From: Podocnemis expansa
Taxonomy: Eukaryota > Chordata > Testudines > Podocnemididae
Length of the DNA: 64,000 nt
NCBI GenBank assembly: GCA_007922195.1
Contig: ML682028.1
Location: forward strand, 17,852,148-17,916,147
Reading direction: 5' to 3'
A program made the position numbers and the translations under genes. Shown in pieces: positions 1 to 12,476 of this stretch; position 1 is the stretch's first letter, and each line of letters starts with the position of its first letter. The notes under the pieces were generated by a model, which did no database searches, was not told the DNA's origin, and saw only the letters and a program-made list of their open reading frames with translations.

Positions 1-47
<47 letters not shown>
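1..47. repeat. (AC)n microsatellite, cut by the window edge
   Basis: The window opens inside an uninterrupted AC dinucleotide run of at least 23 units. Its true length is unknown because it continues past base 1. Perfect purity suggests an actively length-variable locus. Confidence 0.98.
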
Positions 48-50
<3 letters not shown>

Positions 51-1459
51 TCTCTTGTTTTCTTTCTTCCTCTTGTTAAATAATCACAGGGAACTAGCAA
101 GTGGTTGATGCTGTTTCCATGACAACTCAATTTAGGACTGGGGGGGTGGGGGGGATGTCTAGAAATAATCCTGTGTGAATTGTGTTAAAAAAATGGGCTA
201 ATCTGACCACCTTGGACATGAACCGTGCCAGGGAGCAGGAAAGCAGAAGGCCGCCGTCAGCAACACCAGGGCCTGAGCACGCATGTCACCCACTACCTTC
301 GTGCTTTGAAATGCAGCCGCCTGATTGTCCAGACGACTCTCTTTTAGGGATCTAGGCAACTATCACCCACAGCACCTGACTTCTGTAGATTCATTGCTTT
401 CCATGGCCAAGAGGGGCCACTGGATCATCCTGTCCAATTTTCTGCATAACACAGGCCAAAGAATTTCACCCATTTACCTTGGTGCTAAGGTCAGTAACCT
501 GTGTGTGAGTAAAGCACATCGACCTTTTGGGTTGCGCTTCCAAATTATCCAGGCAGTTGGATCGTTCCCAGGGAAGCCGGAAGATAAACAGACAGGGTGG
601 AAAGGACTACTAGTCTTGGTCCCACAAGTTATTCTTTATTTGCAAGGGCTGGGGGGGACAGCCATGGGGTCAGCAAGGTTTGAACAGTGGACACGAGTCT
701 GATCTGCAGTTGTGCATTGCTTGAAATCAATGGTGTTTGTGTAGTCAGCCTTGACGGAAAAAACACCTTCAAAACCCCCCTCAAGAACACACACTGGGAT
801 TTGAAGCAATGCAAAGCATCAGCTTAGCAAACCACAGTCATCACGGACTGGGGGGGCTTTCAAGACAATGGCTTTGGGCACCAGAAAGGACACAGCCAGG
901 TGAGTCGTCTGGGTGGGGTTCCAACAAAAGCATTCTGATTGGCTAGTCACACTCCGGCCCACCTGTCTTTGTTTGCAAGACTCTTACAGGTGCCAAGGGA
1001 AGGTGGGGCAGGCAAACGGTCCCCAAGGCTCAGTCAGGAAACCCCAGATGAGCTAGTGGCTCAAGAGACCAGAGCACTGCCACAGATTCACTCTATGGCC
1101 TGGGAAAGTTGCATCAGCCTCTGTGCCATACGTGCCTGCTCCTCCATGGGGACAAGCCAACAAGGGGCACTGATTAGAGATGGGAGGAAAAGCCATTCCG
1201 CCACCCCACCCCCCACCCTTCTCCATCATTCACAGGGCACTTCGCTCAAGGGAGAAATTAAGTTGCTGGGTTACCCTGCCAACAGTTTTTCACTGCCAGC
1301 ACTAGAGCTACCCCAGTGGGGCTCTCAGCCTCGCATTCGCTGCTGCCAGAATCTAGGCTCTCCTTTGTAATTTGCAGTGTGTGGGTGAGAAAGAGTAAGG
1401 TAGAGAGTGTGTCCCCTTCCAGGGCATTTATCTCATTCCCCCTAGACTGACATGCTAGA
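48..1459. other. Unique non-coding stretch, nothing recognised
   Basis: No gene, RNA or clear transposon is visible. There are short G runs around 140-155, 650 and 850 and a C-rich patch near 1200-1220. Reading frames here are below 150 codons, overlap one another on both strands and show no domain. Confidence 0.6.
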
Positions 1460-1690
1460 CAGGCAATGTGGCCTAGTGGACAAAGCACTAGACAGGGACC
1501 CTGGAGAGCTGGATTCTATTTCTGGCTTGCCCCTGGCCTGCTTGGTGACTTTGGCAACTCAGCTCCCCACCCCGTGCTTCAGTTTCCCCTTCTGTAAAAT
1601 GGGGCTAATGAGCCATGGCCACCTTTGCGAAGCATGTTGCACTCTCTGGGGAAAGGCATGCCACAAGAGCCTGGTGTGGTTATGATTTTC
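1460..1690 (+). mobile_element. MIR-like CORE-SINE, near full length
   Basis: The copy has the full layout of an amniote MIR-like SINE. A tRNA-derived head reads 'gtggcctagtggacaaagca', with A-box-like sequence followed by the B-box-like 'ctggattctatttc'. Next come 'cttggtgactttggcaactc' and 'cagtttccccttctgtaaaa', the signature of the MIR body. A diverged 3' tail ends near 1690. Many mismatches to the familiar consensus point to great age. The family match is from memory; copy age is inferred. Confidence 0.85.
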
Positions 1691-4295
1691 ATGTATTTAA
1701 AGCCAGAATGGGAGAGAGGGTCACAGGTGCCACTTTCAATACGACTGAAGTACCACGTCTTTAAATGTCTCCCCAGCCAGTGCAGTCACCCGTGAATTAC
1801 CACTTCCGCACAGAAATCAAGGCTTCTGAGGGAAGCTTCAGCACACAGCTCCTGGTGCCCCTCACCAGGGGAGCCCTGAAGGTAGATGCACAGTGCAAGG
1901 CATGTGATTCAGCTAACCACAGCCTTTTTGTACAGTGGGGCAGAATGCTCCTTTGAACTTCTAATAGTGCCTTTCATCCAAGACTATGAACATGCTTAGC
2001 ACACTATGAAGCCAGCATCACATCGACCCTCCTGGCAGGTACCACAGGGCAGCTCAGAACCCATTTTGCAGCCCAGGATGACGAACCACGGCCATCAGTC
2101 ACACAGCAAGTCAACTGCAGGCTGATGGACTCCTAGCTGGCAGGCCCATGTTTTAACTATGAGATCATGCAGCCTGTGAGTGGGAAAGGGAGCTCAAGTC
2201 ACACCACAGGTTTCCCCAGCATAGATAATGCAAGTTGAATTATAGCCCAGCCCCTAGGCAACCTCAGAATGAACAGGATCTTTCCCACACAGGTGCGTAA
2301 CCAGGTGCAGGACAAACACAAGAACACAAGAATGTCCTTGCTGGTGCTGCCCTGCCCGCACACTTTCCTCAGGAGAAGGCTGTGCTGTCAGAACAGAGCA
2401 GGACAGCAAAGGAACTCAGCTTGGCTGATTCATCCTTCACACAACACAACCTGCACAAGCAGCACAGAACTTATGTGGCAGGACCTAGATTCCACAAGCT
2501 GCTTTCATCCACTAGTTAAAACTGCCACCTGGGACTTAATTAGAGCCCCTTCAGCAACTCACCTCAGCATGAACTTAAGACTTTCCCAGAGCTTCAGCAT
2601 GTGCCAGACTGGGATCATACAGACGCATCTACAAGCTCAATGCTGTGAAATTTGTGTGTACAAAGAAACAAGAATCAAGATGCCCAGAGCGTCATCTTTG
2701 GAGCCCAAAGAAATCTGCAAGCTTAATCAAACCAATGGCTTAATCTTCAGAGACCCAGAGTCTAGGGAAATACAGTGACTCCAGCAGGCTTTGCAGTGGG
2801 GCCAGAGCTAGATGGCTATGTCAGAAAGGCAGGGAGGAGGTAAAGAAAGCGTGTGGTCACCACAGTCTCCAGCCGCTGAAATGGAAAGCAGAACTCGAGC
2901 GAGGCTATGCAATTCTCCACAGAGAGCATGTGAGCTGCTAACAGGCAGCTTCCCAAGCCCGGCTCAAAGAGCAACATCTCACGGGTTTGTTACAGGGCCC
3001 AATCTTGAAGCCAAGTGGAGGAAGTTGCCGTTGATGTCTGTGCTCTGGCCAGGCTCCTAGCTCCCTGCCCTTGCCACATCAAAATCATCTCGTTCTGGGT
3101 CACCAGCCTTCCAGAGCAGCTAGGTTGGGTGGAAACTGAATTAACTTCCACCAGAAGGAAAGTCTGCAAATCAGTTTCATTGCCACAGGGAGCCCTGCCC
3201 CCATGGTACATCCATGCCAATCCTGACAGTTGGGCAGCTTAGATGCCTGCCACTAATGCCCCCGTTTCAGCCATGCCAGGTAGAACACAGCTTTCACTAC
3301 AGTCAGCGCCTCATGTCCCAGGGCCCAAGTCAAGTTACTCTGATTTGGCTGCTCCAGCCAAGAGCAGAAAGGCATGACTCAAACCAACCTGCACTGCACT
3401 TCCCATCTCAGAGCCAGCAAAAGTCTTCACCACACTGATCTTCAGTCCTCACCTGTCGTAACTTCAAAACAAGCCACTAAATCACCAGAGATGAGCTACT
3501 CTGCAAGGACCAGAGGTCCTGGCTATGGCATCAGTTGCAAGGCTATGGTCCTTGACTGGGAAACACACCCAGCAATGATCAAATGATGACCCAAGGCCAG
3601 CTCCCTCCAGTTCGCATGGAAGGACCATTTATCTCCAGCAGTCCATGGTGCTGCCTCCCATCCCCTTGAGGGTACTGCAGCTGTGGGAGTATCCACACAG
3701 ATGATTTCTGTGATAAATGGCAGAAAAGGAATCTTAGTTTCTGTTCCCACTGGTTCCTTCCTCATGCTTAAAAAAAACCAAAACACCAGTCTGGCTCCTT
3801 TGACATGAGCCCTCAGGATAATATTAAAACTACCCCACCCCACTTCACCAGCAGCACCCCCACACAGCCACATCTAGCTGAGCAGCCCAAAGCAGAGGGT
3901 TGCAAAGATAATTCATGAGTGGGCTAATGGGCCTGGTGCTATGAATGGCTCAAAGCTACATCCTTCAAGGTGCAGGACGGGTGGTGGCGTGGGGCAAGAG
4001 GTAGTGAGAACTTCCACTCTGATGACTCAGTTCCTCAGCCTGGACAACACATGCCTTCAGCTGGAGAAATGAGGGTTTATAAAGGACAGCTGGCCTCTGT
4101 CTGTGCCCAGCTCAGAGGCAGTCATCGAAAGGTGAGCTGCTCAATGATTTCAGCCTTCATGGCTCAGTTCCCATTCCGGGCCAGGAATCCCCAGACATCC
4201 CACCTTGATAATGATTGTCTCTGTCATTCACTTCCTAATGTGCCTGCTATCACAGTCAACAGCTGGAAGTTGGTCTGTGCAAGTGATAAAATGCA
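1691..4295. other. Mostly unique non-coding sequence with one SINE piece
   Basis: Apart from the SINE piece at 1981-2168 I recognise nothing. The 169-codon frame at 2269-2778 has no domain, no codon pattern that stands out and no splice context, so I treat it as chance. Confidence 0.55.
1981..2168 (-). mobile_element. MIR/L3-like repeat piece, reverse orientation
   Basis: The order of diagnostic words is that of an inverted MIR or L3-type tail. It has a decayed 'catgcttagcacacta' (from 'aagcactttaca'), then 'cccattttgcag', then 'cagtcacacagcaagtcaac', and last a stretch like the start of the SINE body. It is heavily diverged, so the split between MIR and a CR1/L3-type LINE 3' end is unsure. 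Confidence 0.6.
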
Positions 4296-4495
4296 TGACG
4301 GGGAGCTCTGCCTTTGAACCCTGGTCCTACCACTGCCTGAGTGAGGAGTCCTGGGGCAGTCACTTCTCCCCACTATGTCCTGGTCACATGCGGGTGAGGA
4401 GCACATACTGCCTGGTGGGGATGTTCTCTGAGGCCTGATGTTCATAACAGTAAAGCACTCAGGGGGTCCTGGGTGCTACAGAAGTGCAGTATGCC
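4296..4495 (+). mobile_element. MIR-like SINE with 3' tail
   Basis: The body shows 'tgcctttgaaccctggtcct', then 'cctggggcagtcacttctcc', and a tail 'aaagcactcagggggtcctg' followed by 'gctacagaagtgcagtatgc'. The tail matches the usual 'gcgctatagaagtgcaaagt' ending of these SINEs. The tRNA-like head is missing, so the copy is 5'-truncated. Confidence 0.7.
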
Positions 4496-5039
4496 ATTAC
4501 CAGTCTATGTTCCACATGGACACTCACTCCCCATCACTTGTAGGCATGATGTAGGAGAAAGTACTGCCTCTAGGAACACAGAGGGATCCTAAAAGAACCA
4601 CTGGCACCTGAGCTGATGAAGAGCATGGGAAGAGCTTTCATTACAGCTATCCCTGCTCCACCTATCCCTCAGACAAACAGAAGCTGTCAGTCTCCAGGGC
4701 AAGTACCCAAGCACCTTTCAGCAGTACTTTCCTTTTAAAATAGAAGTCTTCAAGGCAGGGTGCAAGGCTCCCAGCTGGCTGTGCTCCTGTCTCCTCACTC
4801 CTACCCACTCATGTTAGGAGGAGATGCTGGTCTGACATTACACACACAACCCCACCTCTCTGATCTGCGGGTTTTTGCAGGTTGCTGTGCATGACAGTAG
4901 ACAGCATGGGGAAAGGTCCAGTGCCTTCTGCCGCTGAGTCACCTCCACGATCATAAAAATCACTCAGCAAACCCTTGAAAGCCTAACATAGAAGGTTGAA
5001 ATTTACATTTGCTCTGACCCTACCTGTGCTATTAGCATT

Positions 5040-5480
5040 TCCTAATGCCTTTGGTAGCTGTGGATGACTGTGTGATGATTTCTCTGTCTGACAGCACCTT
5101 GAATAATCCACACATAATTTTCCTTAATTGCTTTAAATCTCAAAGGCTGACACTTCAATGCGCCTCTTCTTTCTGATGCTAGTTGGAAAGAAAATAAGAC
5201 CACCTGATGGATGCCCGAGGAGACAGAAATACAGTGGCATGTAAAGGGGAGGGAGAGGAGAACCGTCAGAATGTCACTCTAGTGGCAGTAGATCATACTT
5301 TTCTATCACTTCCTGGAACAATCTCTTTTCTCCCATCTGCACTATATCTGTTTAGATATTAAATGCCAGTTAGTTTTACAGGGTGTAGGAATTAGTGCAG
5401 TGGCAATTACAGTAAAACAGAGAAGTTCCACGCAACAGGGGGCACCATAAGTAAATATCACTTGATTGGAGCATGTTAAA
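5040..5480. promoter_or_regulatory. AT-rich island, candidate conserved enhancer
   Basis: This island stands out from the surrounding mixed-composition DNA. It is non-repetitive and carries 'cataattttccttaattgct' near 5113 and 'gtggcaattacagtaaaac' near 5400. Such islands are typical of developmental enhancers. This is a composition argument only; no alignment was possible. Confidence 0.3.
5428..5445 (+). promoter_or_regulatory. CTCF-like motif
   Basis: The sequence 'cgcaacagggggcacc' carries the CTCF core AGGGGGC with compatible flanks (consensus CCASYAGRKGGCRS). Binding is not shown. Confidence 0.4.
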
Positions 5481-7627
5481 AAATATACTCGCAACATCTA
5501 TTTAGAGAGTTTTCAGGAGTCCCCTGCTTGATTTTACAGGGGGGGGAAAAAGTGGAGAGTTTGTGCAGTCATTATTGATTTTTATTTTAGACAGTGAAAA
5601 AAAAACAAACAAAAACGGAGCAAGCGAGGAATGGAAACCAGCAAAGATGAGTCTCCAAGGATCATAAAGACCATATAAAAACAAGAAAAACTGGGAGGGA
5701 GGTTAAAAATTGCATCCATAGCCAAACCAAACCAAAAAAAAAACCTGGCTCTGGATGCAAATAAAATACAAATAATTATCTTTGTCTCTCAGGTTTTATC
5801 TTTTGGGACATGTTTCCTGTTACCCAACTCCATGCAAGTGCACAGAGCTATCTAAATAACTGCTCCTCCCTTACATTGCACAGCTTATAATGACTCCTTC
5901 ACCTAGCTTTATACAGTTTTATTTTTTCTATAACCCCCGTGCTAAGTTTAAAAAAGTCTCAAATACAACAATAAACACAGTGGGTTACCCAGGGACTGCG
6001 GCCACTAGGCTCCTGAACTCAGACACCAGTGATGCGTTTGCCACAGGTATCCGAGTATTTAGGATCTGTCTGGTTAATTACAAAGCTATCGATCTGAAGG
6101 CCTCCAAGCATTAGTGAATTTTATCCCCACCATCCCCTGTGACATCAGGGTCCCAAGGGCCTGTTTTAAGGGTAACAGGTGCTGAAATAACTAAATTGGT
6201 TGCAATCCACACTTCCAGTTCTTCTGGTACACATGTGTGTGGACACACTGATTATCTCAGACAAATCCATTTTGGTAGCATGACTCCAGATTTACACAGC
6301 AGTGACCACAATCAGAGTGCAGCCTACTATCAATAAGAAAGCAGCTGAAAACTCACGAAAACTCTTCTGAACACAGAGGAAAGTGAGCAAAACAATGATA
6401 TTTAACAAAATATCAGAGAGGTTGCTATTGTTCATTCATTTCCACTGGGCGGAAAGCAGAATTTCCTTCTCTGGTGAGTCCAGCAGACTTTAAGTAGCTG
6501 GTTTAAAACCAGGCTATTGTGAAAGACTCACTCACCAACAACCTTTTCAGTACAGGGAACTTCGCATCATCTAAAAGACCTTTGGGGCTCTTTTCTTTCT
6601 CCCCCCTCCCCCCCCCTTTTTAAAATAACAGTTCATTCCTGTAACTAACTGCCACATGCAAAACCCATTTCCTGAAACAAATAACCATCACAGTCATGCA
6701 TTGCTAAGAAACCACCAAAGGAGTCACAACGGCAAAGGTAACTGGAGAGCTAGTCCTCCCACCAAAACCACATGCATGGTGCACGCAAGCAAGCAAAAGA
6801 GAACAAGCCACCGCAAACTCAACATCCCTGTGGTATCATTTTGGTGAGGATTTTAGTATTTGTTTAAATAAAGATGGGGCACAACCATCTTTTTCTAAAC
6901 CGCCGTTAAATTATCTGTCTCCTTAAAAAGTATGGTCTGCTTAACTATAGGCAGATCTACTCAAAAAGCCTTCCAGCTAGTTTTCCCCCAAACTTGCACT
7001 GGGAAAAAAAATGTTGATCTACAAACTGTTGCACCACAGTGAAAGGTTAATGAAGAGGAAACAAAGAGCATTACCCTTCCACTGCCATAATACTGTACAT
7101 ATACATATCTGAATGGCTTACCTCCTCTCACCCTGTGTAGTGACAACAGGGTCAGCCTCAAAAAAGCACATGCACCTCCTACTGGTGCCTCAGGGGAAAA
7201 TAACCTCAGCGACTTGGGGCAGAAAGGGGAAAAATAGCAGTGGAGAACGAAGGGGGGGCAGGGGGAGACTTGGAGTCGCCACTTTGGTGCTGTCAGCTAC
7301 ACGATCAGAGCTCACTGAGCCATGAAACAACATTAGGCACCACTAGAAAGTAACTTCACACCACACTTCTTAATTCACCTTAGATTACTTAAGTGCTTCT
7401 GCCGTTTGCTGTTAAATAAAACAAGGCTCACCACTTAGGAAGCTGAGCAGGGCAGACAAAAGGATTGAGATATGCTATCCACCCAAAAGGTTGGGTGAAA
7501 ACCATCGAGCTCACATTGCACATGGATTTCAAAGGGAGGGGAGGGAAGAGGAAAAGGAATATACAAGGGGCTTGATTCTTTCCACTTATGCCTTTCTAAC
7601 AGCAATGTAGTTATAGCAATGCCAAGA

Positions 7628-7822
7628 CAGTTATTCCCAATTTACACTACAGTATCACCACCTACTTTAGGGGGATTACTCCTGATTTACATGGATACAA
7701 TTCCACTTACTCCTGTGTAGTTAATCCAAATTTACACCTGCACTCTCACTGAGTTAACCATGACTACACCACCATAATTCAGTGGAGCCACCCCTGATCT
7801 GCATTAGTGTGGTGTATCAGAG
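7628..7822 (+). repeat. Diverged dispersed repeat with internal 'ttactcctgatttac' units
   Basis: The words 'ttattcccaatttacac', 'ggattactcctgatttacat', 'gttaatccaaatttacacct' and 'gccacccctgatctgcatt' recur with spacing of about 40-60 bp. This motif is widespread in reptile and bird DNA, and a second piece lies at 17570-17762. I cannot assign it to a class. Confidence 0.5.
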
Positions 7823-8290
7823 TCAGCCCCCCACCTCCCATCTGTTAGCATTAGCTGTACACTGAAGAGGAGAGGGAACGGTGGCAGGGGAGAAAAAAAG
7901 AAACAAACATACACATACATCATGCATCTCCTTACCTGGTAAGTAATACAGAGGTGGTTTCAGTCCAAACATGATTTATGTTACAGTTCCATTGCGACCA
8001 GAAAAACCAAGGGTGAAAAAGATGAAGGGCGTTGGTGGTGGGGGGGACGGGACCCACACAGAAGGGTTTTTAAAAAAACCCACAGGCAAAACTAATCTGA
8101 ATAATAATAAAAAAATTTAAAGGGGAGGGGGCGGGCAGGCCGGGAAGTCTCTTGTCAGTTTCAGCAGCAGCCTGTCACCTGCAGATCCACACTGAGGTAA
8201 TTGACTAACAACAGCACTTCTTTAAACAGCTGCCATGCCTTGATGCCTTCCCCTGGTTTTCCTGCCTTTTTCGACTAGAGATGCAAATCT

Positions 8291-8357
<67 letters not shown>
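8291..8357. repeat. Compound (CA)n-A-(GA)n microsatellite
   Basis: (CA)13 at 8291-8316 passes through a short A run into a (GA) run of about 18 units at 8321-8357. It marks the start of a purine-rich block. Confidence 0.97.
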
Positions 8358-8361
<4 letters not shown>

Positions 8362-9540
8362 GGGGGGGGGATGGACGGGGGCCAGAAAAGAGGGTCCTGG
8401 GGCTGTAAAATCTTCTTTAGGGATTACTCATTTGGAGAGAGACAGAGGGGGAAAAAAGCCCCCAAAACCTGCAAGATGCAATCTTTTCTCCATTCAGTTA
8501 TTTGAATGTCAAGGGTGGGGGAAGAGGGGAGGTCACTGGATTTGCTTCCAACAGAGCTTCATGTTCAGAATCAAGGGGGGGGGAGGAGAAAGAGGAAAGA
8601 CAGACAGATTGATAGAAAGAAGAGGGGAGGTGGGGGGGTATCGCTTTTGTTGCCAAGGAGAAGTCGGCTTTGTTTTCTTTCCCCCTTAGCTACCGGTTTA
8701 CAAAAGAGAAAGGGGGGAGAAATTAATACTCCAAAGAAGTGAAGCTGAGGTTCCTTCTCAGGGGGAAGCGCCCAGAGACCAGAGCATCCCAAGCAAAGAG
8801 GAGGGGGCTGCCGAGGCAGGAGCTGCGGGCTTGTTGTTGTTGTTGTTGTGGGTTCTTATCTCCTCTTCCTCGGTGTCCCACCAGTGACTCAGAAAGAAGT
8901 GAACGGGAGAAAGGGAGGAAGGAAGAAAGGAAAGAGACAGAGAGAAATTCAAACCTCCCTGAGGATACAGCAAACCAGGCGGAGAGAGAAGAGTGCCTAG
9001 CATCAGAGAGCCCCCTCGATCAATTTTCATGCAAGAATCATTATCGGTAAATTGGAAATCTGGCTACTTGACAGCAGATTTGTCTCCTCTAATGAAAGAG
9101 AGAGGGTAGGAAACCATCAGGCATCTGTTCATCGCAGGCAGTCTCCAGCGCTTAATGCCGTGTTTGTTCCTCTGCTCCTGAACATTCATCTTCTGCTTTC
9201 ACCCATTGCTTTTTTTTTTTCCTTGGGGGAGTGGGGAAGGGAGACGGGGGGAGGGAACCACAGACGAATTTGTAACAGTTTTCACTTCCGATCTTCCGGG
9301 GTGCAGGAAGCCAGGCGCCAAACAAGACGATCCATGAAAAACTGCGAGGCAGGAGTCTTTCTTTTCCCTTCCCCCAGAGAACAGCTATTCCTCGTCCTCC
9401 AGCACTCAGCCCCCCACGCCTCGCGGACTTTTCCTGGAGGTGTGTTGTGTTTTCAAGCAGCTGCTGGTCAAAAGCAACCAAAACGATAAGAAATACTAAA
9501 GACCTCCCAGCCACTTAAAAAAAAATTGCCTTCACCGCAT
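8358..9540. other. Purine-rich low-complexity block
   Basis: Many G runs (8366, 8575, 8631), purine tracts (8900-8945) and a (TTG) run at 8831-8850 fill this block. CpG rises modestly at 9285-9430. It resembles the GA-rich DNA often found at vertebrate 5' ends, but no reading frame here looks coding. Confidence 0.45.
8831..8850. repeat. (TTG)n microsatellite
   Basis: Six TTG units in a row, followed by 'tgggttc'. Confidence 0.9.
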
Positions 9541-9575
9541 GCCCTGAGCTTTCTCCTCTCTCTCCCTGCCCGGCA

Positions 9576-9612
9576 CATAAAAGACTGACAGGAGCAGCGG
9601 GGGCCAGGAGTT
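9576..9612 (+). promoter_or_regulatory. Candidate TATA-type core promoter
   Basis: CATAAAAG at 9576-9583 is a functional TATA variant (known from beta-type globin promoters). A start site would fall near 9605-9612. It sits downstream of the purine-rich, slightly CpG-enriched block. No CCAAT box or coding exon is clear, so a lone 8-mer by chance remains possible. Confidence 0.25.
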
Positions 9613-11596
9613 AACTATCTTGACGGAGGAGCAGAGAGAGAGTGAAAAAGAAAGAGGAGGATCCAAAAATACTACCTGCCCCAGAGGCTGTCTGCAAGCA
9701 GCCCTTTGTGAAACCCACGCCGCTCACAACACACATCCACCTTGTCAGGGCCAGACTATAAACACATGTCGTTTCCTCCCACCCCCTCCAATTCCCCCTT
9801 TCCTCCCCAGCCCGAAAATCTCCCTGTTGTGACTGTAATCGAGTGCCTGGTACAATCTCACACATTCCCTCTCCACCCATGCATTATCAGATCCGGGAAG
9901 ACATGCTTGCAGGCAAATAGAGCTAATAAATGCTATTACAGAGAGAGACTGCCGGCTCAGACTGCACCATAGGAACAAAGGCCCAGATTTAATTCGGTTT
10001 AAGTAAACGACCAACTGACAAAATGTGCTGTGTGTGTGTTCAGTCTGCCTTCTCCACACACCCCCAGTCCTCCTCCAAAGCTGCCGGCTGCTGTCACCGC
10101 CAAAGTTCAAGAAGGCAAACGTGTGATATCTCCCTGCTGCAAGAGAAACCCACATCCTGTATGACAATTGACCAGCCCATCTCACGGCTTAAAGATACAG
10201 CCTGTTCCCAGACACTGCACGACCCTGCGCCTTCCCCACTGGAGCCAGTTGTCGCCAAGGGTCCTGAATTGCAGGGCTGGCTGGACTGCTGTGCTATGGG
10301 ACCTGGAAATCCCAGTGAACTGAAGGCTCCTCACCTGCAGTCAGTGAGAAAAGTCTGCACCTGGAACTGGGGTCCCTCAAGTGCACATGGCTTCTCACTG
10401 CACAGCCACCCCAGCCTGGCAGCCAGCCCTCTGTTTCGTATCACACTCCATGGGTCTGACCCATAGCCCCCTGCCACCGACAGGGTCTGGATCTGGCCCA
10501 GTAGGACACAGAAATACACAAGGCTACTTCAGACAATGCCACAGCCCCCTGAAGCTAATGGGGTGAATAATACTTTGTGCAGGCCAGCTTACCACAGCTG
10601 GGGTTTTCTTCTGGTTTCAAACCACTTTTAAATACAAAACCAAAAACCAAACTTATGCCTGCCAGCGCTGGAGCTGAACAAACTTCTGGGAGAGCAGCAG
10701 GGGCACCATTCAATTCAGGGCTTTCCCATACCAAGCCCTTAACTGGCCTTTTTTTCAGCTGCCCTGAAGGAAACCACGCTAGAGCCAAAAGCAGATCCCT
10801 TCCCCCCCGCCCCCCCCCAAGCAAAAGTAAAACCACTTACAAACTGAAATGACTTTGCCTTGTCCTCAGCCTGTCCCCTAACGGTTCAGTGGGTGTAGAC
10901 AGAACAGGCTCCTATCAGCCATGCCAGCCTGGGCAGGAGATAAGGAAAAGCTTAATCCCTCCTCCTCCCCCCCCAGTCCTGGTGCTGCTCCTGAGGTTGG
11001 GGTGGCTGCAGAGGTCAGGGTTTCATGCATTTCCTCCCTCCCTGGAGCAGGAGGAGCTTGGGGGGGTGAGGGTGTTAGACACGGGGAAACAGTTCTGGGG
11101 CCCTGACAATGCAGGCACCGAGCATCTGCGCCCTGCTTCTTTTGCTGGGTGACCTGTAGGCTCCCCGCTAAGTTAACTGTGCCAGGCAGGCAGTCTCCTG
11201 GCCCTAGGGCCCTGCTGCATGGCCTGCCCTTGCTCTTGGCCCTTCAACAGCTGCCAGATCGCTGCCCGGCATGGCCAGCCCTGCTCCCCATGCCGCCCAC
11301 TCTTCTGCATAAGGGCTTTTGGTCCTCACTTTCCCCCAGCCTGCCCTCAGCACCCACTCCCCTCTACTTTCTCTCCCAGCCTACCCTCAATGCCCAGACT
11401 TCTCTCTGCTCCTTCAGATTGTCCAGCCCCAAAGATCCCATCCCCCTGTAGATGTCCTGACTCCCCACATACCCTCTTTCCCTTGGCAGTATTCCCAGCA
11501 CCTGGAACCCATCTCCTTTCTCCTCAGACAGCCCCTTCTCCTCCCAATCAGCTAGCCATACCCACACCTCTGACCATCTAAACCTCCCTTCCATAT

Positions 11597-11616
11597 ACAC
11601 ACACACACACACACAC
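11597..11616. repeat. (AC)10 microsatellite
   Basis: Ten perfect AC units. Confidence 0.95.
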
Positions 11617-11939
11617 GCCATTTTCAGTGACAGGGGACTGCCTTTCATAGCTCACCCACTGTTTACACAGCAGCGTGACCCTACCAGCGCCCATGGAGCC
11701 ACTCCAGATCCATGCCCTGTAGTGCGCACACACAAAATGCAGCCACCAGTCACTGGACATAACCAGACAAGTTAGATCAGACTCCCCAAGCTAGTGGCTA
11801 ATGAATCCTTGGCCAACATAACCTCCTCGGTGATGCTTCCTTCTGTCCTGACCCCAGGTCTCCGGCTACCCATGGGCTCCAACTTGTGATGCAGGTCCTG
11901 CCCCCTCAGCAGTTCCTCTCCCCAGCACTCTGTTTTCAG

Positions 11940-12180
11940 CTCCCTGCTTTTACAGGTTTTTAATTCACCAGGATTACATTCACATTGGAGGTAATTAATA
12001 CTACCCCCTCCTCTACTGTCTATGCTAATGGCGTGAGCCATAAAAATTAATTTGCAAACATGTCATTACACAATAGATGTACAGGCAATAAACCTGTAAT
12101 TACAGGCCAATCACAGAGCGGGGACAGAGGGAGGGGTGCCTTGCCAATCCATTTTTTTTAATTATATGAGGCTCTACAGA
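11940..12180. promoter_or_regulatory. AT-rich island with many homeodomain-type sites
   Basis: At least four TAATT-type cores occur within 170 bp: 'ttttaattcacc', 'ggtaattaatac', 'aaaattaatttgc' and 'ctgtaattacagg'. They are followed by 'ccaatcac' (CCAAT-like). The last TAATTA lies inside a small palindrome. The island is non-repetitive and flanked by GC-richer DNA, as expected for a conserved developmental enhancer. Conservation is untested. Confidence 0.4.
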
Positions 12181-12299
12181 AGAACGGCTTCACTCACGTA
12201 AGTTGGATTCCACTTCAAAAGCAAGCAGCGCCTCTGAGGCAAAGAGCATCTCTTAGCAGACAAATAAGTATATATTAAGACCAGCTCAGGCTTTCCATC

Positions 12300-12476
12300 A
12301 CCCCTCTTGAAGCACTTTACAACACAGCTCAGTGTCATTATCCTCACAGAGAAACTGAGGCGCAGGAAGGGAAGTGACTTGGCCAAGGTCACCCAGCATG
12401 GCAGTGGCAGAGCCAGGAATAGAATGGAGGCCTCCTGAGAACCAGTGCTGTCTCCACTAGGCCACACTGCCGCTGA
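12300..12476 (-). mobile_element. MIR/L3-like SINE, reverse orientation
   Basis: In the window's direction it reads 'ttgaagcactttacaacaca', 'cagagaaactgaggcgcagg', 'gtgacttggccaaggtcacc', 'gcagtggcagagccaggaat' and 'ctccactaggccacactgcc'. These are the complement of the SINE body and tRNA-like head, in the right order. It is one of the best preserved copies in the window. Confidence 0.85.

Larger units (their letters stand above)
4496..8290. other. Unique stretch with AT-rich islands and one dispersed repeat
   Basis: The part at 5040-5480 and 5930-6130 is AT-rich and carries homeodomain-type words such as 'cttaattgc' and 'ggttaattac'. A CTCF-like site lies at 5428 and a dispersed repeat at 7628-7822. 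Between about 6350 and 7560 I see poly-C and poly-A runs (6600-6625) and nothing else. No coding exon is visible. Confidence 0.5.
9613..12299. other. Non-coding stretch, pyrimidine-rich in the middle, AT-rich at the end
   Basis: Between 11160 and 11580 the plus strand is strongly C/T-rich, which makes the overlapping 80-120 codon frames there uninformative. A short (AC)n lies at 11597 and an AT-rich island at 11940-12180. No gene recognised. Confidence 0.5.
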
